A stretch of DNA of 64,000 bases from a bacterium (GCA_919901855.1 CAKKQC010000006.1:155896-219895), one strand, 5' to 3'; counted from the stretch's first letter, positions 33,331 to 42,202 are shown. Notes: generated by a model from the letters alone, not told the origin. Translations and numbers: made by a program.

Positions 33331-34935
33331 TCAGACCGAGACCGAGGGCGCCGCGGCGGGCGGCGCGTCGAGCACCTCCCGCACCTTGGCCGCGAGCCCG
33401 GTCGGGCTGAACGGCTTCTCGAGGAACGCGATCCCGGACACGAGGAGGCCGTGCTGGATGATCGCGTCCTCGGTGTATCCGGACATGTAGAGGATGCGCA
33501 GGCCGGGGCGGAGGATCTCGAGCCGCTCCCCGAGGATCCGGCCGTTCATCCGGGGCATGACGACGTCGGTCAGCAGGAGGTCGATCGGGTCCGCGTGCGC
33601 GCCCGCGAGCTCGAGGGCGTGCTCGCCGTCGCGGCCCGTGATGACCCGGTAGCCGAGTCCGGCCAGCACCTCCCGCGCGAGGTCGCGAACGCCCTGTTCG
33701 TCCTCCACCAGGAGGATCGTCTCGGTGCCCCCGCGCGCCGGGAGGGGAGGGAGGGCCGCGGCCACCGGCTCTCCGGCCTCCGTGACCAGGGGCAGGTAGA
33801 CCTTGAAAGTGGTTCCGTGGCCGGGCTCGGAGTACGCCCAGATGTTCCCGCCGCTCTGCTTCACGATCCCGTACACGGTGGATAGGCCGAGCCCCGTGCC
33901 CTTGCCCTTCTCCTTGGTAGTGAAGAACGGCTCGAACATGTGCGAGAGCGTCCCCGCGTCCATGCCGGTGCCCGTATCGCTCACCGTCAGCCGCACGTAG
34001 GGGCCGATGCTGACCCCGACGTGGCGGCGGGCGTAGTCCTCGTCGAGGTACACGTTCGCCGTCTCGATCGTGAGCGTGCCGCCGCCCGGCATCGCGTCGC
34101 GGGCGTTGACGACGAGGTTCAGGAGCACCTGGTGGAGGCGGCCGGGGTCGACCTTGAGCCGGCCGAGGCCGGCGGCGAGATGCAGGCGGATCTCGACGTC
34201 CTCGCCGAGCGTTCGCCTGAGTAGTTCCTCGATTTCGCCAAGCTCGGCGTTGAGGTCGAGAACCTTCGGCTGGAGCATCTGGCGGCGGCTGAACGCGAGC
34301 AACTGCTGGGTCAGGCCGGTCGCCCGTTGGCCCGCCTTGTGGATTTCGGCGATGGTTTTGCGCGCGGGGTCCTCGGGCGGGAGGCGGTGGAGCAGGAGCT
34401 CGCTGTAACCGATCACGGTGGTCATGATGTTGTTGAAGTCGTGCGCGATGCCGCCGGCCAGCCGGCCGACGGCCTCGAGCTTCTGGACCAGGATGAGCTG
34501 TTCCTCGCTCCGGGCTAGCGCCTCGATCGACTTGGCCCGCTCGCAGGCGTAGCGCAGGGTGCGGGCGAGCATCGCGGGACTCACGTGCGCGCGGGGCAGG
34601 CATTCCTGCGCCCCCAGTTCGAATGCGCGGACGCCGCCGGGAACGTCCTCGTGCTCGGTGAGGAGGACGACCGGGACGTTCGGAGCGGCCGTGACCAGGG
34701 AGCGGAGGTGGTCCGCGCCCGATCCGTCGAACCGGGGGAGGTTGAGCAGGACGACATCCCAGCGCTTCGCGTCCGGCGCTTCTGCGGTCCTGATGTGGGA
34801 GAGCGCGTCGGCCTGCCCGGCCGCCCAGACGACCTCGAAGGGCGAGCCGGCGGGGGAGGTCAGCATGTCGCCGATGATCCGGGCGTCCTGCTCTATCCCG
34901 TCCACGAGGAGTACGCGCATCTTGGTGTTCAGCAT
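33331..34935 (-). CDS. Hybrid histidine kinase (pseudo-REC, HisKA, HATPase, REC)
   Basis: The 534-residue cytoplasmic protein has a receiver-like N-terminal domain whose phosphoacceptor position is Asn (N65 in VVLLNLPRFDG), so it is a pseudo-receiver. Next come HisKA with H165 in GGIAHDFNN, HATPase with NLVVNARDAMPGG and TGLGLSTVYGI, and a C-terminal receiver with intact Asp in LLTDVVMPRMNG. The start ATG at 34935 is chosen because a sigma-54 promoter places transcription near 34945; an ATG at 34950 would lie upstream of that point. It is probably controlled by, and signals to, the neighbouring sigma-54 activator. Confidence 0.92.
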   Translation of the reverse strand: MLNTKMRVLLVDGIEQDARIIGDMLTSPAGSPFEVVWAAGQADALSHIRTAEAPDAKRWDVVLLNLPRFDGSGADHLRSLVTAAPNVPVVLLTEHEDVPGGVRAFELGAQECLPRAHVSPAMLARTLRYACERAKSIEALARSEEQLILVQKLEAVGRLAGGIAHDFNNIMTTVIGYSELLLHRLPPEDPARKTIAEIHKAGQRATGLTQQLLAFSRRQMLQPKVLDLNAELGEIEELLRRTLGEDVEIRLHLAAGLGRLKVDPGRLHQVLLNLVVNARDAMPGGGTLTIETANVYLDEDYARRHVGVSIGPYVRLTVSDTGTGMDAGTLSHMFEPFFTTKEKGKGTGLGLSTVYGIVKQSGGNIWAYSEPGHGTTFKVYLPLVTEAGEPVAAALPPLPARGGTETILLVEDEQGVRDLAREVLAGLGYRVITGRDGEHALELAGAHADPIDLLLTDVVMPRMNGRILGERLEILRPGLRILYMSGYTEDAIIQHGLLVSGIAFLEKPFSPTGLAAKVREVLDAPPAAAPSVSV

Positions 34936-34955
34936 GGGCTCACGGTGCATTGCAT

Positions 34956-34971
34956 AGCAACTGCCGTGCCA
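34956..34971 (-). promoter_or_regulatory. Consensus sigma-54 promoter of the hybrid kinase gene
   Basis: On the minus strand the sequence reads TGGCACG-GCAG-TTGCT, with GG and GC 12 bases apart, a full match to the sigma-54 -24/-12 consensus. Transcription would start near 34945. A palindrome GGGAGAATCTCCC lies about 96 bp upstream. The same promoter pattern recurs at 38535. Confidence 0.85.
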
Positions 34972-35034
34972 CCGACCGGTGCGGGCGGGACAGGGTTCCT
35001 GAGGGCACAAGGGGGGGAAGGAGGCTTGGGGGCC

Positions 35035-35047
35035 GGGAGAATCTCCC
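35035..35047. promoter_or_regulatory. Candidate enhancer site GGGAGAATCTCCC for the sigma-54 activator
   Basis: This perfect 13-bp palindrome is followed 6 bp later by a degenerate copy, GGGATTATCTCCT (35054-35066), spaced 19 bp centre to centre. It lies about 96 bp upstream of the sigma-54 transcription start of the hybrid kinase. It differs at one base from GGGAGAAACTCCC at 38449-38461, placed similarly before the second sigma-54 promoter. Confidence 0.65.
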
Positions 35048-35098
35048 TGCCGCGGGATTATCTCCTCGTGGTGCCGTGGCAGGCTAGAATGACTCCAT

Positions 35099-37051
35099 GT
35101 CGCGTCCTGAAGGACTGCATCGCGAACAGGGGGTGAGAGTCCCCTCCGGGCAAGCGCCGGAGCACCCGGAAGCAGGCTCCGGCGTCGGGCAGAGATGCCT
35201 TGCGCTGAGCGGAGCGTCGAAAGCCATCGAGAGGTGGGAGCGAATCCACAGCCCGCAACATGAAGTGAAGTCTGCAGCCTCGACATATTCTCAGCCGAAA
35301 GGTGTACGGGAGGGCCGAGCCGCTCATGTCACGGCGAAGGCAATAGACAAGCGTCCGGGTACCGGAGGGACGCTGGACCTCCCCGGGGTACGGGAAGCAG
35401 GATGTGGAGAAGGCGCGATGCGGGACAGGAGAGACCCTCCCCGGCAGCCTCTGTCGGGCAAACACCGTTTGTATAAGGAGAAACCGAAAGCGAGCGGAGC
35501 CGGGAGGGAGTCCGAGGGGCTCGTAGTACCGAGGATGGTCGCGGAGAACAACGCGGCCGGAGGGAAGGGGCCCTGCTTTGGTCGTGCGTGCGACGGGGGT
35601 AAGCGCGTGGGAATGGCTCGGGAAACCGGACCTAACGACCCCGGCGGACAGAAGTCCGCTGAACCCGTGCGAGAACTCCAACGTACGCTTCGGGCGTGTG
35701 CCAAGCGGAGCAAGACACGGCGTTTCCACGCGCTGTATGACCGGATGTGCGGGAGTGACGTCCTGCACGAGGCGTGGAGGCGAGTGAGCAGGAATCGGGG
35801 AGCGGCGGGAGTGGACGGTGAGAGCATCAAGGCCGTGGAGGAACGCGGAGTTGAAGCGTTCCTTGAAGGCATCCGCGCCGACCTCGGGACGGGCCGGTAC
35901 CGACCCCATCCGGTGCGGAGGCGGTACATACCGAAGGGAGACGGGAAGCAGAGGCCGCTGGGGATACCGACGGTGCGCGACCGGGTAGTGCAGGCGGCGG
36001 CGAAGGTGGTCCTGGAACCGATCTTCGAGGCGGACTTCCGGCCCTGCTCGTACGGGTTCCGGCCCGGGCGGAACACGACGCAGGCGCTGGAAGCGATCCG
36101 AGAAGCCGGGAACCGGGGACTGAACTTCGTGCTCGACGCCGACATCCGGAAGTTCTTCGACTCGATCGACCAGCAGAAGTTGCTGGTGCTGGTAGGGAAG
36201 AGGGTGAGCGACCGGCGGGTGGTGAAACTGATCCGACAGTGGCTTTCAGCCGGGGTGATGGAGGAGGGCACGGTGAGGAACAGCCTGACGGGGACGCCCC
36301 AGGGCGGAGTGATCTCGCCGTTGCTGGCCAACATATACCTGCACTTTCTCGACCGTGCGTGGGAGAAGAGGTACTCACACCTTGGAATCCTCGTGCGGTA
36401 CGCGGACGACTTCGTGGTGATGAGTGACACGAGGGAGAAGGCCGAGAGAGCGCGAGACCGCGTGACGGAGATCATGGCGCGGCTGGGGCTGGAACTGCAT
36501 CCGGAGAAGACGAGACTGCTCGATCTCACAAGGGGCAAGGAGAGCTTCACGTTTCTGGGATGCGAGATCCGCAAGCGGCGGAGCATTCAGCGGGCACCGG
36601 ACAAGTACTTCATGAAGCGGTGGCCGTCGAGGGAAGCGATGAAGCGCATCCGGAGCCGCATATACGCGCTGACGGACGCGAGTCAAAGCGGGGTGAGACA
36701 CGTCGGCGAGCTGATCGAGCGGATCAACCCGGTACTCCAAGGCTGGGGCCAGTACTTCCGGACCGGAAACGCGGAGCATATGTTCAACGTGACCGACGCG
36801 TACGTGTACCGGCGCATCATGCGCTGGTTCTCCCGGCGCGGCGGCTGGCGTACCGCCTTCCGGGCCGAGGTCTGGCCCTCAGCGCGTCTCCACGGCATTG
36901 GTCTCGTCCGTCTGATGGGGTCCGTGCGGTATCCCGCGCAAGCCACGCTTGTAAGACCATCGTTAAGCCGTGTGCGGGAAATCCGCAAGCACGGTTTGAA
37001 AGGGGGTGCTGGATTGGTGTCCGCCTGTGGGATACTGAGCCAGTAATCTAC
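35099..37051 (+). mobile_element. Group II intron with maturase/reverse transcriptase
   Basis: About 510 bases of structured non-coding sequence precede the RT gene, corresponding to ribozyme domains I-IV. The 5' boundary GTCGCG is close to the GUGYG consensus, and GGGGGTGAGAGTCCCCT at 35129 is a typical domain I hairpin. Domain V is recognisable at 36966-36997: AGCCGTG pairs with CACGGTT, with a two-base bulge and a GAAA-containing loop. Domain VI and the end, near CTAC at 37051, follow. Boundaries are good to a few bases. The 3' end lies two bases before the ATG of the sigma-54 activator gene. Confidence 0.85.
35613..37046 (+). CDS. ltrA: Group II intron reverse transcriptase/maturase
   Basis: The 477-residue RT copies and helps splice its host intron. 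Visible RT blocks are RKFFDSID (block 3), GTPQGGVISPLLANIYL (block 4), RYADDFVVM (block 5, YADD at residues 263-266), GLELHPEKTRL and FTFLGCEIRKR. A group II maturase domain follows (NPVLQGWGQYFRTGNA). No HNH endonuclease domain is present. The ATG at 35613 was chosen because upstream in-frame sequence is ribozyme RNA. The C-terminal 30 codons read through domain V into domain VI, an overlap found in some intron lineages. No disruption is visible. Confidence 0.93.
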   Translation: MARETGPNDPGGQKSAEPVRELQRTLRACAKRSKTRRFHALYDRMCGSDVLHEAWRRVSRNRGAAGVDGESIKAVEERGVEAFLEGIRADLGTGRYRPHPVRRRYIPKGDGKQRPLGIPTVRDRVVQAAAKVVLEPIFEADFRPCSYGFRPGRNTTQALEAIREAGNRGLNFVLDADIRKFFDSIDQQKLLVLVGKRVSDRRVVKLIRQWLSAGVMEEGTVRNSLTGTPQGGVISPLLANIYLHFLDRAWEKRYSHLGILVRYADDFVVMSDTREKAERARDRVTEIMARLGLELHPEKTRLLDLTRGKESFTFLGCEIRKRRSIQRAPDKYFMKRWPSREAMKRIRSRIYALTDASQSGVRHVGELIERINPVLQGWGQYFRTGNAEHMFNVTDAYVYRRIMRWFSRRGGWRTAFRAEVWPSARLHGIGLVRLMGSVRYPAQATLVRPSLSRVREIRKHGLKGGAGLVSACGILSQ

Positions 37052-37053
37052 CA

Positions 37054-38421
37054 ATGGCGCTCAACCGGGAGATCCTGCTCGTCGTCGAGGACGAGGAAGA
37101 GGTGGCCGGCCTGCTCCGGGACGCGCTGGAGGCCCCGAACCGGGAGATCCTGTTGGCCCGGACCGGTGCGGAGGCGCGGAGCCTGCTGGCGCGGGACCCC
37201 GCGGTTGTTCTCCTCGATATCGGCCTGCCGGACGTTTCCGGCCTAGATCTCCTGCCCGAGGTGCTCGGTGACCGGCGCGGCCGGGTGGCGCTCATGCTCA
37301 CGGGGCAGGCCGAACAGGACAGCGTCATCATCGCGATGCGGCACGGCGCCATGGATTACCTCACCAAGCCGTTCTCGATCGACGAGGTGACGGCCAAGGT
37401 CGACAAGGCCTTCGAGCTGGCCGCCCGGAACCGCGCCGTCCGGGAATTGCCGGCCGCCGGCGAAGCGCCGGTTTCCGGCGCCGGGGTCGAGCAGTTCCTG
37501 GTCGGGCGGTCCCCGGCGATGCTCGAGCTGTACAAGCTGATCGGCCGGCTGGCCGGCTCCGCGATCCCGGTCCTGATCCGGGGCGAGAGTGGGTCCGGCA
37601 AGGAACTGGTGGCCCGCGCGCTCCACCGGTTCGGTCCCCGCCCGGACGGCCCCTTCGTGGCCGTGGACTGCGGCAGCCTGCCGGCGGGCCTCCTGGAGGG
37701 AGAGCTCTTCGGATACGAGCGGGGGGCGTTCACGGGAGCGGTGGCGGCGAAGCCGGGCCGGTTCGAGCTCGCCGACGGCGGCACCCTGTTCCTGGACGAA
37801 GTTGGGAACATCCCCATGGAGCTTCAGGCGAAGCTGCTCCGCGCGCTCCAGGAGAAGGCGACCCAGCGGCTGGGCGCCACGAAGGCCGTGTCCTGGGATG
37901 CCCGGGTCCTCTCCGCCACCAACGCCGATCCCCGGGAACTGGCCTCCGAGGGCCGGTTCCGCGAGGATCTTCTGTACCGGCTTGCAGGGGTCGAGATCGG
38001 CGTGCCGCCCCTGCGGGAACGGCTGGGCGATCTCCCGGTCCTGGTGGGGCTTTTCCTTCGCCGCTGGGCCGCCGGCCGGCCGGGGTTGGCGTTTACGCCC
38101 GAGGCCATCCGGCTGCTCGAGGCCTGGTCCTGGCCGGGGAACGTCCGCGAGCTGGAGCACGCGGTCAGCCGGGCCGCCGCGCTGGCGTCCGGGCCGTCGA
38201 TCGGCCCGGAGTCTCTCCCGGGCGAGGTCCGGTCGGGTCGGTCTCCCGACCCCCCGGGCATGTCCGGCCGTCCGGCGGGCAAGGCGGACCTCCTGACCCT
38301 CGAGGAGATGAAACGGCGTTACGCCCGCGAGGCGCTTGGGCTCTGCGGGGGGAACCGGGCCGAGACGGCCCGCCTCCTCGGGGTCGATCCCAAGACGTTG
38401 AGAGCGCTCCTCCAGGACTGA
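37054..38421 (+). CDS. Sigma-54-dependent response regulator (NtrC family)
   Basis: The 455-residue activator has a receiver domain with D55 in [10 protein letters not shown], an AAA+ domain with Walker A GESGSGKE (177-184), the sigma-54 contact loop GAFTGA (224-229), Walker [12 protein letters not shown] and the Arg-finger segment FREDLLYRL, and a C-terminal Fis-type helix-turn-helix ([20 protein letters not shown]). No ribosome site precedes the ATG, because a group II intron ends two bases upstream. It is flanked by two sigma-54 promoters with matching palindromes, its probable targets. Confidence 0.95.
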   Translation: MALNREILLVVEDEEEVAGLLRDALEAPNREILLARTGAEARSLLARDPAVVLLDIGLPDVSGLDLLPEVLGDRRGRVALMLTGQAEQDSVIIAMRHGAMDYLTKPFSIDEVTAKVDKAFELAARNRAVRELPAAGEAPVSGAGVEQFLVGRSPAMLELYKLIGRLAGSAIPVLIRGESGSGKELVARALHRFGPRPDGPFVAVDCGSLPAGLLEGELFGYERGAFTGAVAAKPGRFELADGGTLFLDEVGNIPMELQAKLLRALQEKATQRLGATKAVSWDARVLSATNADPRELASEGRFREDLLYRLAGVEIGVPPLRERLGDLPVLVGLFLRRWAAGRPGLAFTPEAIRLLEAWSWPGNVRELEHAVSRAAALASGPSIGPESLPGEVRSGRSPDPPGMSGRPAGKADLLTLEEMKRRYAREALGLCGGNRAETARLLGVDPKTLRALLQD

Positions 38422-38443
38422 TCTCCCCGCAAGACCGGCGGGA

Positions 38444-38486
38444 GGGAGGGGAGAAACTCCCCACCTACCGGACTGATTCCCCTCCC
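38444..38486. promoter_or_regulatory. Candidate enhancer region upstream of the second sigma-54 promoter
   Basis: The core palindrome GGGAGAAACTCCC occupies 38449-38461, extending by one G/C pair on each side. It is a one-base variant of 35035-35047. A larger dyad, GGGAGGGGA (38444-38452) with TCCCCTCCC (38478-38486), overlaps it. The core centre is about 106 bp before the predicted transcription start. The hairpin could alternatively terminate the activator mRNA, but it lacks a T-run. Confidence 0.6.
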
Positions 38487-38534
38487 GTGATCCCGCGACA
38501 CCAGAAAAGCCGCTGCCTGCGCGCCGTTTGCGCT

Positions 38535-38550
38535 TGGCACGCCGCTTGCT
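38535..38550 (+). promoter_or_regulatory. Consensus sigma-54 promoter of the secreted-protein operon
   Basis: TGGCACG-CCGC-TTGCT fully matches the -24/-12 consensus, with GG and GC 12 bases apart. The predicted start of transcription is near 38561. A strong AGGAGGAAC ribosome site follows at about 38576, before the ATG at 38590. It lies 113 bp after the stop of the sigma-54 activator gene. Confidence 0.87.
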
Positions 38551-38589
38551 CTATCAGGGAGCAGCATGACACCGCAGGAGGAACACTCG

Positions 38590-40128
38590 ATGATTCCCAG
38601 GGAAATGAGCCGGTTGGGATGCGTCGTCGCGTTGGTGGTGGCCGGTAGGGCCGCGGTGGCGGCCGACTGGAACGGACTCGAGAACCAGGGCGCTCCCGTG
38701 GCGTATCTCGCCCAGCCTTCCGTGGCGTTGCTCTCGTCCTCGCGGTCGGTCGTCGTCGGCACCCGCCTCGACGGCGGCGTCGTCCGGCTCGGCGGGATGC
38801 TCGTGGACCGGGGGGTCTGGACGGCGCTTGGCGGGGCGTCCGTGGACGAGGGGACCGCCGTGGCGCACCGGGCCCCCCGCCTTGCTGCGGACGGCGCCGG
38901 TCATGCGGCCCTGCTCTACGGCCGGTTCGACGGCAGTGTCTGGCGCCTCGCGGCACGCTGGTTTGACGGCGCCGTCTTCTCCGACCTCTCCGGCGGCGCT
39001 CCGGTCGACCAGGATGTCGGAGGGAACACCGGCGGCTTCGCGGGCGCGTTCGTGACGATAACCAAACTCGTTGTCGCGTACACGAAGGACGACGGGAGCC
39101 GGATGGCGCTCTTCGTCCGGTCGTGGAACGGCGGCGGCTGGCAGGACGAGAACGCGGGAGCGGCTCTGGACGATCCGGCCGGCATCGGCGCCGATGCGCC
39201 CGCGATTGCGGGGGACGGGGCCGGCGGGGCGCTGGTCGCGTACGTCCAGTACGGATCCGGCGGTCAGCGGCTCACGACCGTGCGGCTCGACGCGACCGGC
39301 TGGCAGCCGACCGGCGCCGCGACGCCTCCGGATCACCTGGGGTTGGGCGGGGTATCCTCGCCCGCCGTGACGGCGCTGGCGGGCGGCCGCTGGCTCGTCG
39401 CGTACGTCCAGGAGGACGCGGACGGCGCGAGCCAGCACCTGTACGCCGCGGTCTGGACGGGCTCGTCCTGGGCGTACGTCAACGAGGGCCTGCCCCTGGA
39501 CGGCTACCCGAAGGGCGTCCGGGCTCCCGCGGTGGCGTCCGACGGCGCGGGGGGCGCGATTCTCGTCTACACCACGGCGGATCTCGTGGACGGCATCGAG
39601 GCGCCCACGGTCAGGTCCCTGCGCGTGACCGGGCTGTCGGCCACTCCGATGAACGGCGGGGATTTCCTCGAGGCGGCCGGCGCCGGAACGATTCCGGCGC
39701 TCGCCCTCGCGACGTGGGGGGTGGGAGGAGCGTGCAGCGCCCTCCTGCTCATGGACGAGCAGTCGGGTGGCATCGACCGGGTCTATTCCCGGGCGATCCT
39801 GGCGCCCGTGGCGGCGACGCCCGTCGCAACCGCTCCGGCGGAGACGGGCCCGGGGGTGCGCGTAACGCACAATCTGTTCAGGCCCGACCGGGGCGAGCAG
39901 GCGCGGATCGTCTATGTGTCTCCCACCTCGGAGCGCTTGCGGGTGGCAATCTATTCGCTCGCGGGTACCGCGGTCCGGCTGGTGTCCGACGGCCCCTTGG
40001 CGGGCCGGGGCGAGTGGATGTGGGACGGCCGGGATGACGCGGGGCAGACGGTGGGCGCGGGAGTCTATCTCCTGGTGGCGGAGGCGGGGTCCGCTCGCGA
40101 CACCCGCAAGATCGTGGTGGTCCGGTGA
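38590..40128 (+). CDS. Secreted repeat protein with FlgD-like C-terminal domain
   Basis: The 512-residue product has a signal peptide (cleavage near AAVAADW). Residues 30-410 contain repeated beta-strand units with AxxxDGAGGALVAYVQ-like and GGRWLVAYVQE-like motifs, suggesting a beta-propeller. The last 85 residues (from VRVTHNLFRPDRGEQ) form a FlgD-Ig-like domain ending GVYLLVAEAGS...RKIVVVR, similar to C-terminal anchoring or sorting domains in lineages with many surface proteins. The ATG at 38590 has a clear AGGAGGAAC site; the ATG at 38566 does not. It is probably under sigma-54 control. Confidence 0.85.
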   Translation: MIPREMSRLGCVVALVVAGRAAVAADWNGLENQGAPVAYLAQPSVALLSSSRSVVVGTRLDGGVVRLGGMLVDRGVWTALGGASVDEGTAVAHRAPRLAADGAGHAALLYGRFDGSVWRLAARWFDGAVFSDLSGGAPVDQDVGGNTGGFAGAFVTITKLVVAYTKDDGSRMALFVRSWNGGGWQDENAGAALDDPAGIGADAPAIAGDGAGGALVAYVQYGSGGQRLTTVRLDATGWQPTGAATPPDHLGLGGVSSPAVTALAGGRWLVAYVQEDADGASQHLYAAVWTGSSWAYVNEGLPLDGYPKGVRAPAVASDGAGGAILVYTTADLVDGIEAPTVRSLRVTGLSATPMNGGDFLEAAGAGTIPALALATWGVGGACSALLLMDEQSGGIDRVYSRAILAPVAATPVATAPAETGPGVRVTHNLFRPDRGEQARIVYVSPTSERLRVAIYSLAGTAVRLVSDGPLAGRGEWMWDGRDDAGQTVGAGVYLLVAEAGSARDTRKIVVVR

Positions 40129-41030
40129 TTCCCCGGACGGTGGGTGGCCGCGGTTTCGCGCTCGCGCTGGCCGTGGCGTTGGCGGCTGGGGCGCCGGCGG
40201 CGGGCCGCGGTGCCTCGACGCAGGCCCTGCTCGGGTCCGCGCGGTCGGCCGGGCTGGGGGCGGATGCGGCCGCCGGCGGCGGGATCGCGGGGCTCCAGGG
40301 CAACCCGGCCGCGCTCGCATCCCAGACCGGCTGGGCCGCGGCCGGGACCTACCTCTCGTGGCTCGAGGGGGCCAGGATCGGCCAGCTCACGGCGTGTGCC
40401 CCCACGCCGGCGGGGCCGGTAGCCCTCTCCATCGGCAGCTTCACGGCGGGGAGTGTGGACGTGGTCGAGGACAGCGGCGCGGTCCGGACCGTGAATGCCC
40501 AGCAGGATACGGTGGTGACCGCCACGCTGGCGCGGTCGATCGTGCCCGGGTTCGAGGCGGGCGTGGCCGGAACGTGGTACCGCTCCGTACTCGCGGAGAC
40601 GTGGGTGGCGAGCGCCGCGTCCGTGGGGCTCGGCGCGCGGTTCGTGACCGCCGACGGGGCCCTTTCGCTCGGAGGGGTGGTCGCGAACGCCGTGGGCACG
40701 CCGCTCCGGTACGCCGGACAGCCCCAGGCCCTCCCCAGAACGGTGACGGCGGGGGCGGCGTGGCGGCCGGTGCGGAGCCGGCTGGTGGGCCTGCTGCTCG
40801 CCGTCGATTACGTCGCGGCGCCGGGAGACGCGGATGCGCAACGGTTGGGCGTCGAGGCCGAGTTCGTGCGCCTCCTGGCCCTGCGGGCCGGCGTCACCCG
40901 GGGCGGCGGGGTCGCTTCGGTCTCGGCCGGCCTCGGGGCGCGGTGGGGACGGGTCCAGTTCGACTACGCGGTCGCCTCTCCCTCCCGGCTGGGGACGGCG
41001 TCGCGCGCGACCGTGACGGTGGCGCTGTGA
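40125..41030 (+). CDS. PorV/UPF0164-like outer-membrane barrel protein
   Basis: The 301-residue product has a signal peptide (through about residue 30, AGRGAS). The N-terminal motif GSARSAGLGADAAAGGG...LQGNPAALA matches the start of PorV/PorQ/UPF0164-type barrels (GARxxGLGGA...NPAGL). The rest is alternating amphipathic strands ending ATVTVAL, consistent with an outer-membrane barrel. PorV proteins escort type IX secretion substrates. Pairing with a FlgD-tailed secreted protein in the preceding gene (GTGA overlap) is suggestive, but no type IX core genes lie in the window. Confidence 0.78.
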   Translation: MIPRTVGGRGFALALAVALAAGAPAAGRGASTQALLGSARSAGLGADAAAGGGIAGLQGNPAALASQTGWAAAGTYLSWLEGARIGQLTACAPTPAGPVALSIGSFTAGSVDVVEDSGAVRTVNAQQDTVVTATLARSIVPGFEAGVAGTWYRSVLAETWVASAASVGLGARFVTADGALSLGGVVANAVGTPLRYAGQPQALPRTVTAGAAWRPVRSRLVGLLLAVDYVAAPGDADAQRLGVEAEFVRLLALRAGVTRGGGVASVSAGLGARWGRVQFDYAVASPSRLGTASRATVTVAL

Positions 41031-42196
41031 CCGCCACTTTCATCCGCCCGCCGCGGGTTCTCGTCGTGGACGACGACGAGGGCATCCGGGGGCTGATCGA
41101 CGCCACGCTCTCGACCATGGGGTGCCAGGTCACCTGCGAGGCGGACGGGCGCCTCGGGCTGGCGCGGCTCGACGAGGGAACCTGGGACGCGGTCCTATTG
41201 GACCTCAACCTGCCCGGGATGAACGGCTTCAAGGTTCTGGAAGCCATCCGCGACCGCTATCCCGTGGAGAAGCTCCCGGTGATCATGATCACGGGCCAGG
41301 ACGACTCCGAGACCCGGTTCGAGGCGCTCCGGCTCCGGGCCAACGACTTCCTGAGCAAGCCCCTGCACCCGGCCGAGCTCCTCGCGCGGATGAACACCGT
41401 CCTCTCGATGCGGATCGCCCAGCAGGAGCTGGAGGAGCGCGTAGCCGAGCTCGGCCGGATGAACGAGCTCAAGGACCTGCTCGTCAACTACTGCATCCAC
41501 GACATGCGGGGTCCGCTGTCGAGCGCGCGGGGGTTCGTCGAGCTGGCCATGGAGCGCGCGGCTGACCCCGCGGCGCCCGAACACCGCCACCTGGCGAGGG
41601 CGCTGGGGGCCATCGACATGGTCGTCCGGATGGCGTCGGACGTCATCGAGGTGACGAAGATGGAGGAGGGGCGGCTCACGCCGGCGCTCGAGGACGTGGA
41701 CGCGGGCGGGATCGTGCGGGCGCGGGTCGAGCTCTTCGAGGGGCTCGCCTCGTCCCGGCGGGTGACGTTGGGGGTGGTCGTCGAGGAGGGCCTTACGCCC
41801 GTGCGGGCGGATGTCCACCTGCTGGAGCGGATCCTCGACAACCTGACTACCAACGCGCTCAAGCATACCCCTCCCGGGGGACGGGTGACCCTGCGTGCCG
41901 CACGGGCGCCGGAGGGGGCATCGGTCGTCCTCGCGGTCGAGGACACGGGCGAGGGCATCCCGCAGGCGTGGCTGGGCCGGATCTTCGACAAGTTCACGCA
42001 GGTCGAGGCGCGCCGGCTCGGGTTCGCGCACGACACGGGGCTGGGGCTCACGTTCTGCCGGATGGCCGCGGAAGCCCAGGGGGCCCGGCTCTGGGTCGAG
42101 AGCGAGGAGGGCCGGGGGTCCCGGTTCAGCCTTGAAGTGCCGCTGGCCGCGGTTCGGCCGGAGGCGCTCGACCGGCGGATGGCCGTCGCCGCCTGA
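41027..42196 (+). CDS. Response regulator-histidine kinase (REC-HisKA-HATPase)
   Basis: The 389-residue soluble protein has an N-terminal receiver (DDDEG, phospho-Asp in VLLDLNLPGMNG, Lys in FLSKPLH), a coiled linker, HisKA with the His of CIHDMRGPLSSARGF, and a complete HATPase (LDNLTTNALKHTPPGG, VEDTGEGIP, DTGLGLTFCR). It is the third gene of the sigma-54 operon, overlapping the barrel gene (GTGA). A degenerate paralog lies at 46434-47558. It ends six bases from a convergent kinase gene. Confidence 0.92.
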   Translation: MTATFIRPPRVLVVDDDEGIRGLIDATLSTMGCQVTCEADGRLGLARLDEGTWDAVLLDLNLPGMNGFKVLEAIRDRYPVEKLPVIMITGQDDSETRFEALRLRANDFLSKPLHPAELLARMNTVLSMRIAQQELEERVAELGRMNELKDLLVNYCIHDMRGPLSSARGFVELAMERAADPAAPEHRHLARALGAIDMVVRMASDVIEVTKMEEGRLTPALEDVDAGGIVRARVELFEGLASSRRVTLGVVVEEGLTPVRADVHLLERILDNLTTNALKHTPPGGRVTLRAARAPEGASVVLAVEDTGEGIPQAWLGRIFDKFTQVEARRLGFAHDTGLGLTFCRMAAEAQGARLWVESEEGRGSRFSLEVPLAAVRPEALDRRMAVAA

Positions 42197-42202
42197 CCGG
42201 GG

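Noticed and set aside
35074-35092. Third sigma-54 promoter upstream of the activator gene (TGGCAGG)
   Set aside because: The -24-like TGGCA is present, but the base 12 positions on is G and there is no TTGC, so the -12 element is missing.
35097-35612. N-terminal extension of the intron reverse transcriptase by 172 codons
   Set aside because: The frame is open, but the sequence is ribozyme domain I-IV RNA with stem-loops such as the one at 35129. RT homology begins after 35613.
38444-38462. Rho-independent terminator after the sigma-54 activator gene
   Set aside because: GGGGAG-AAA-CTCCCC would form a hairpin but lacks a T-run, and the near-identical palindrome at 35035 is not at a gene end. 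An operator explains both better.
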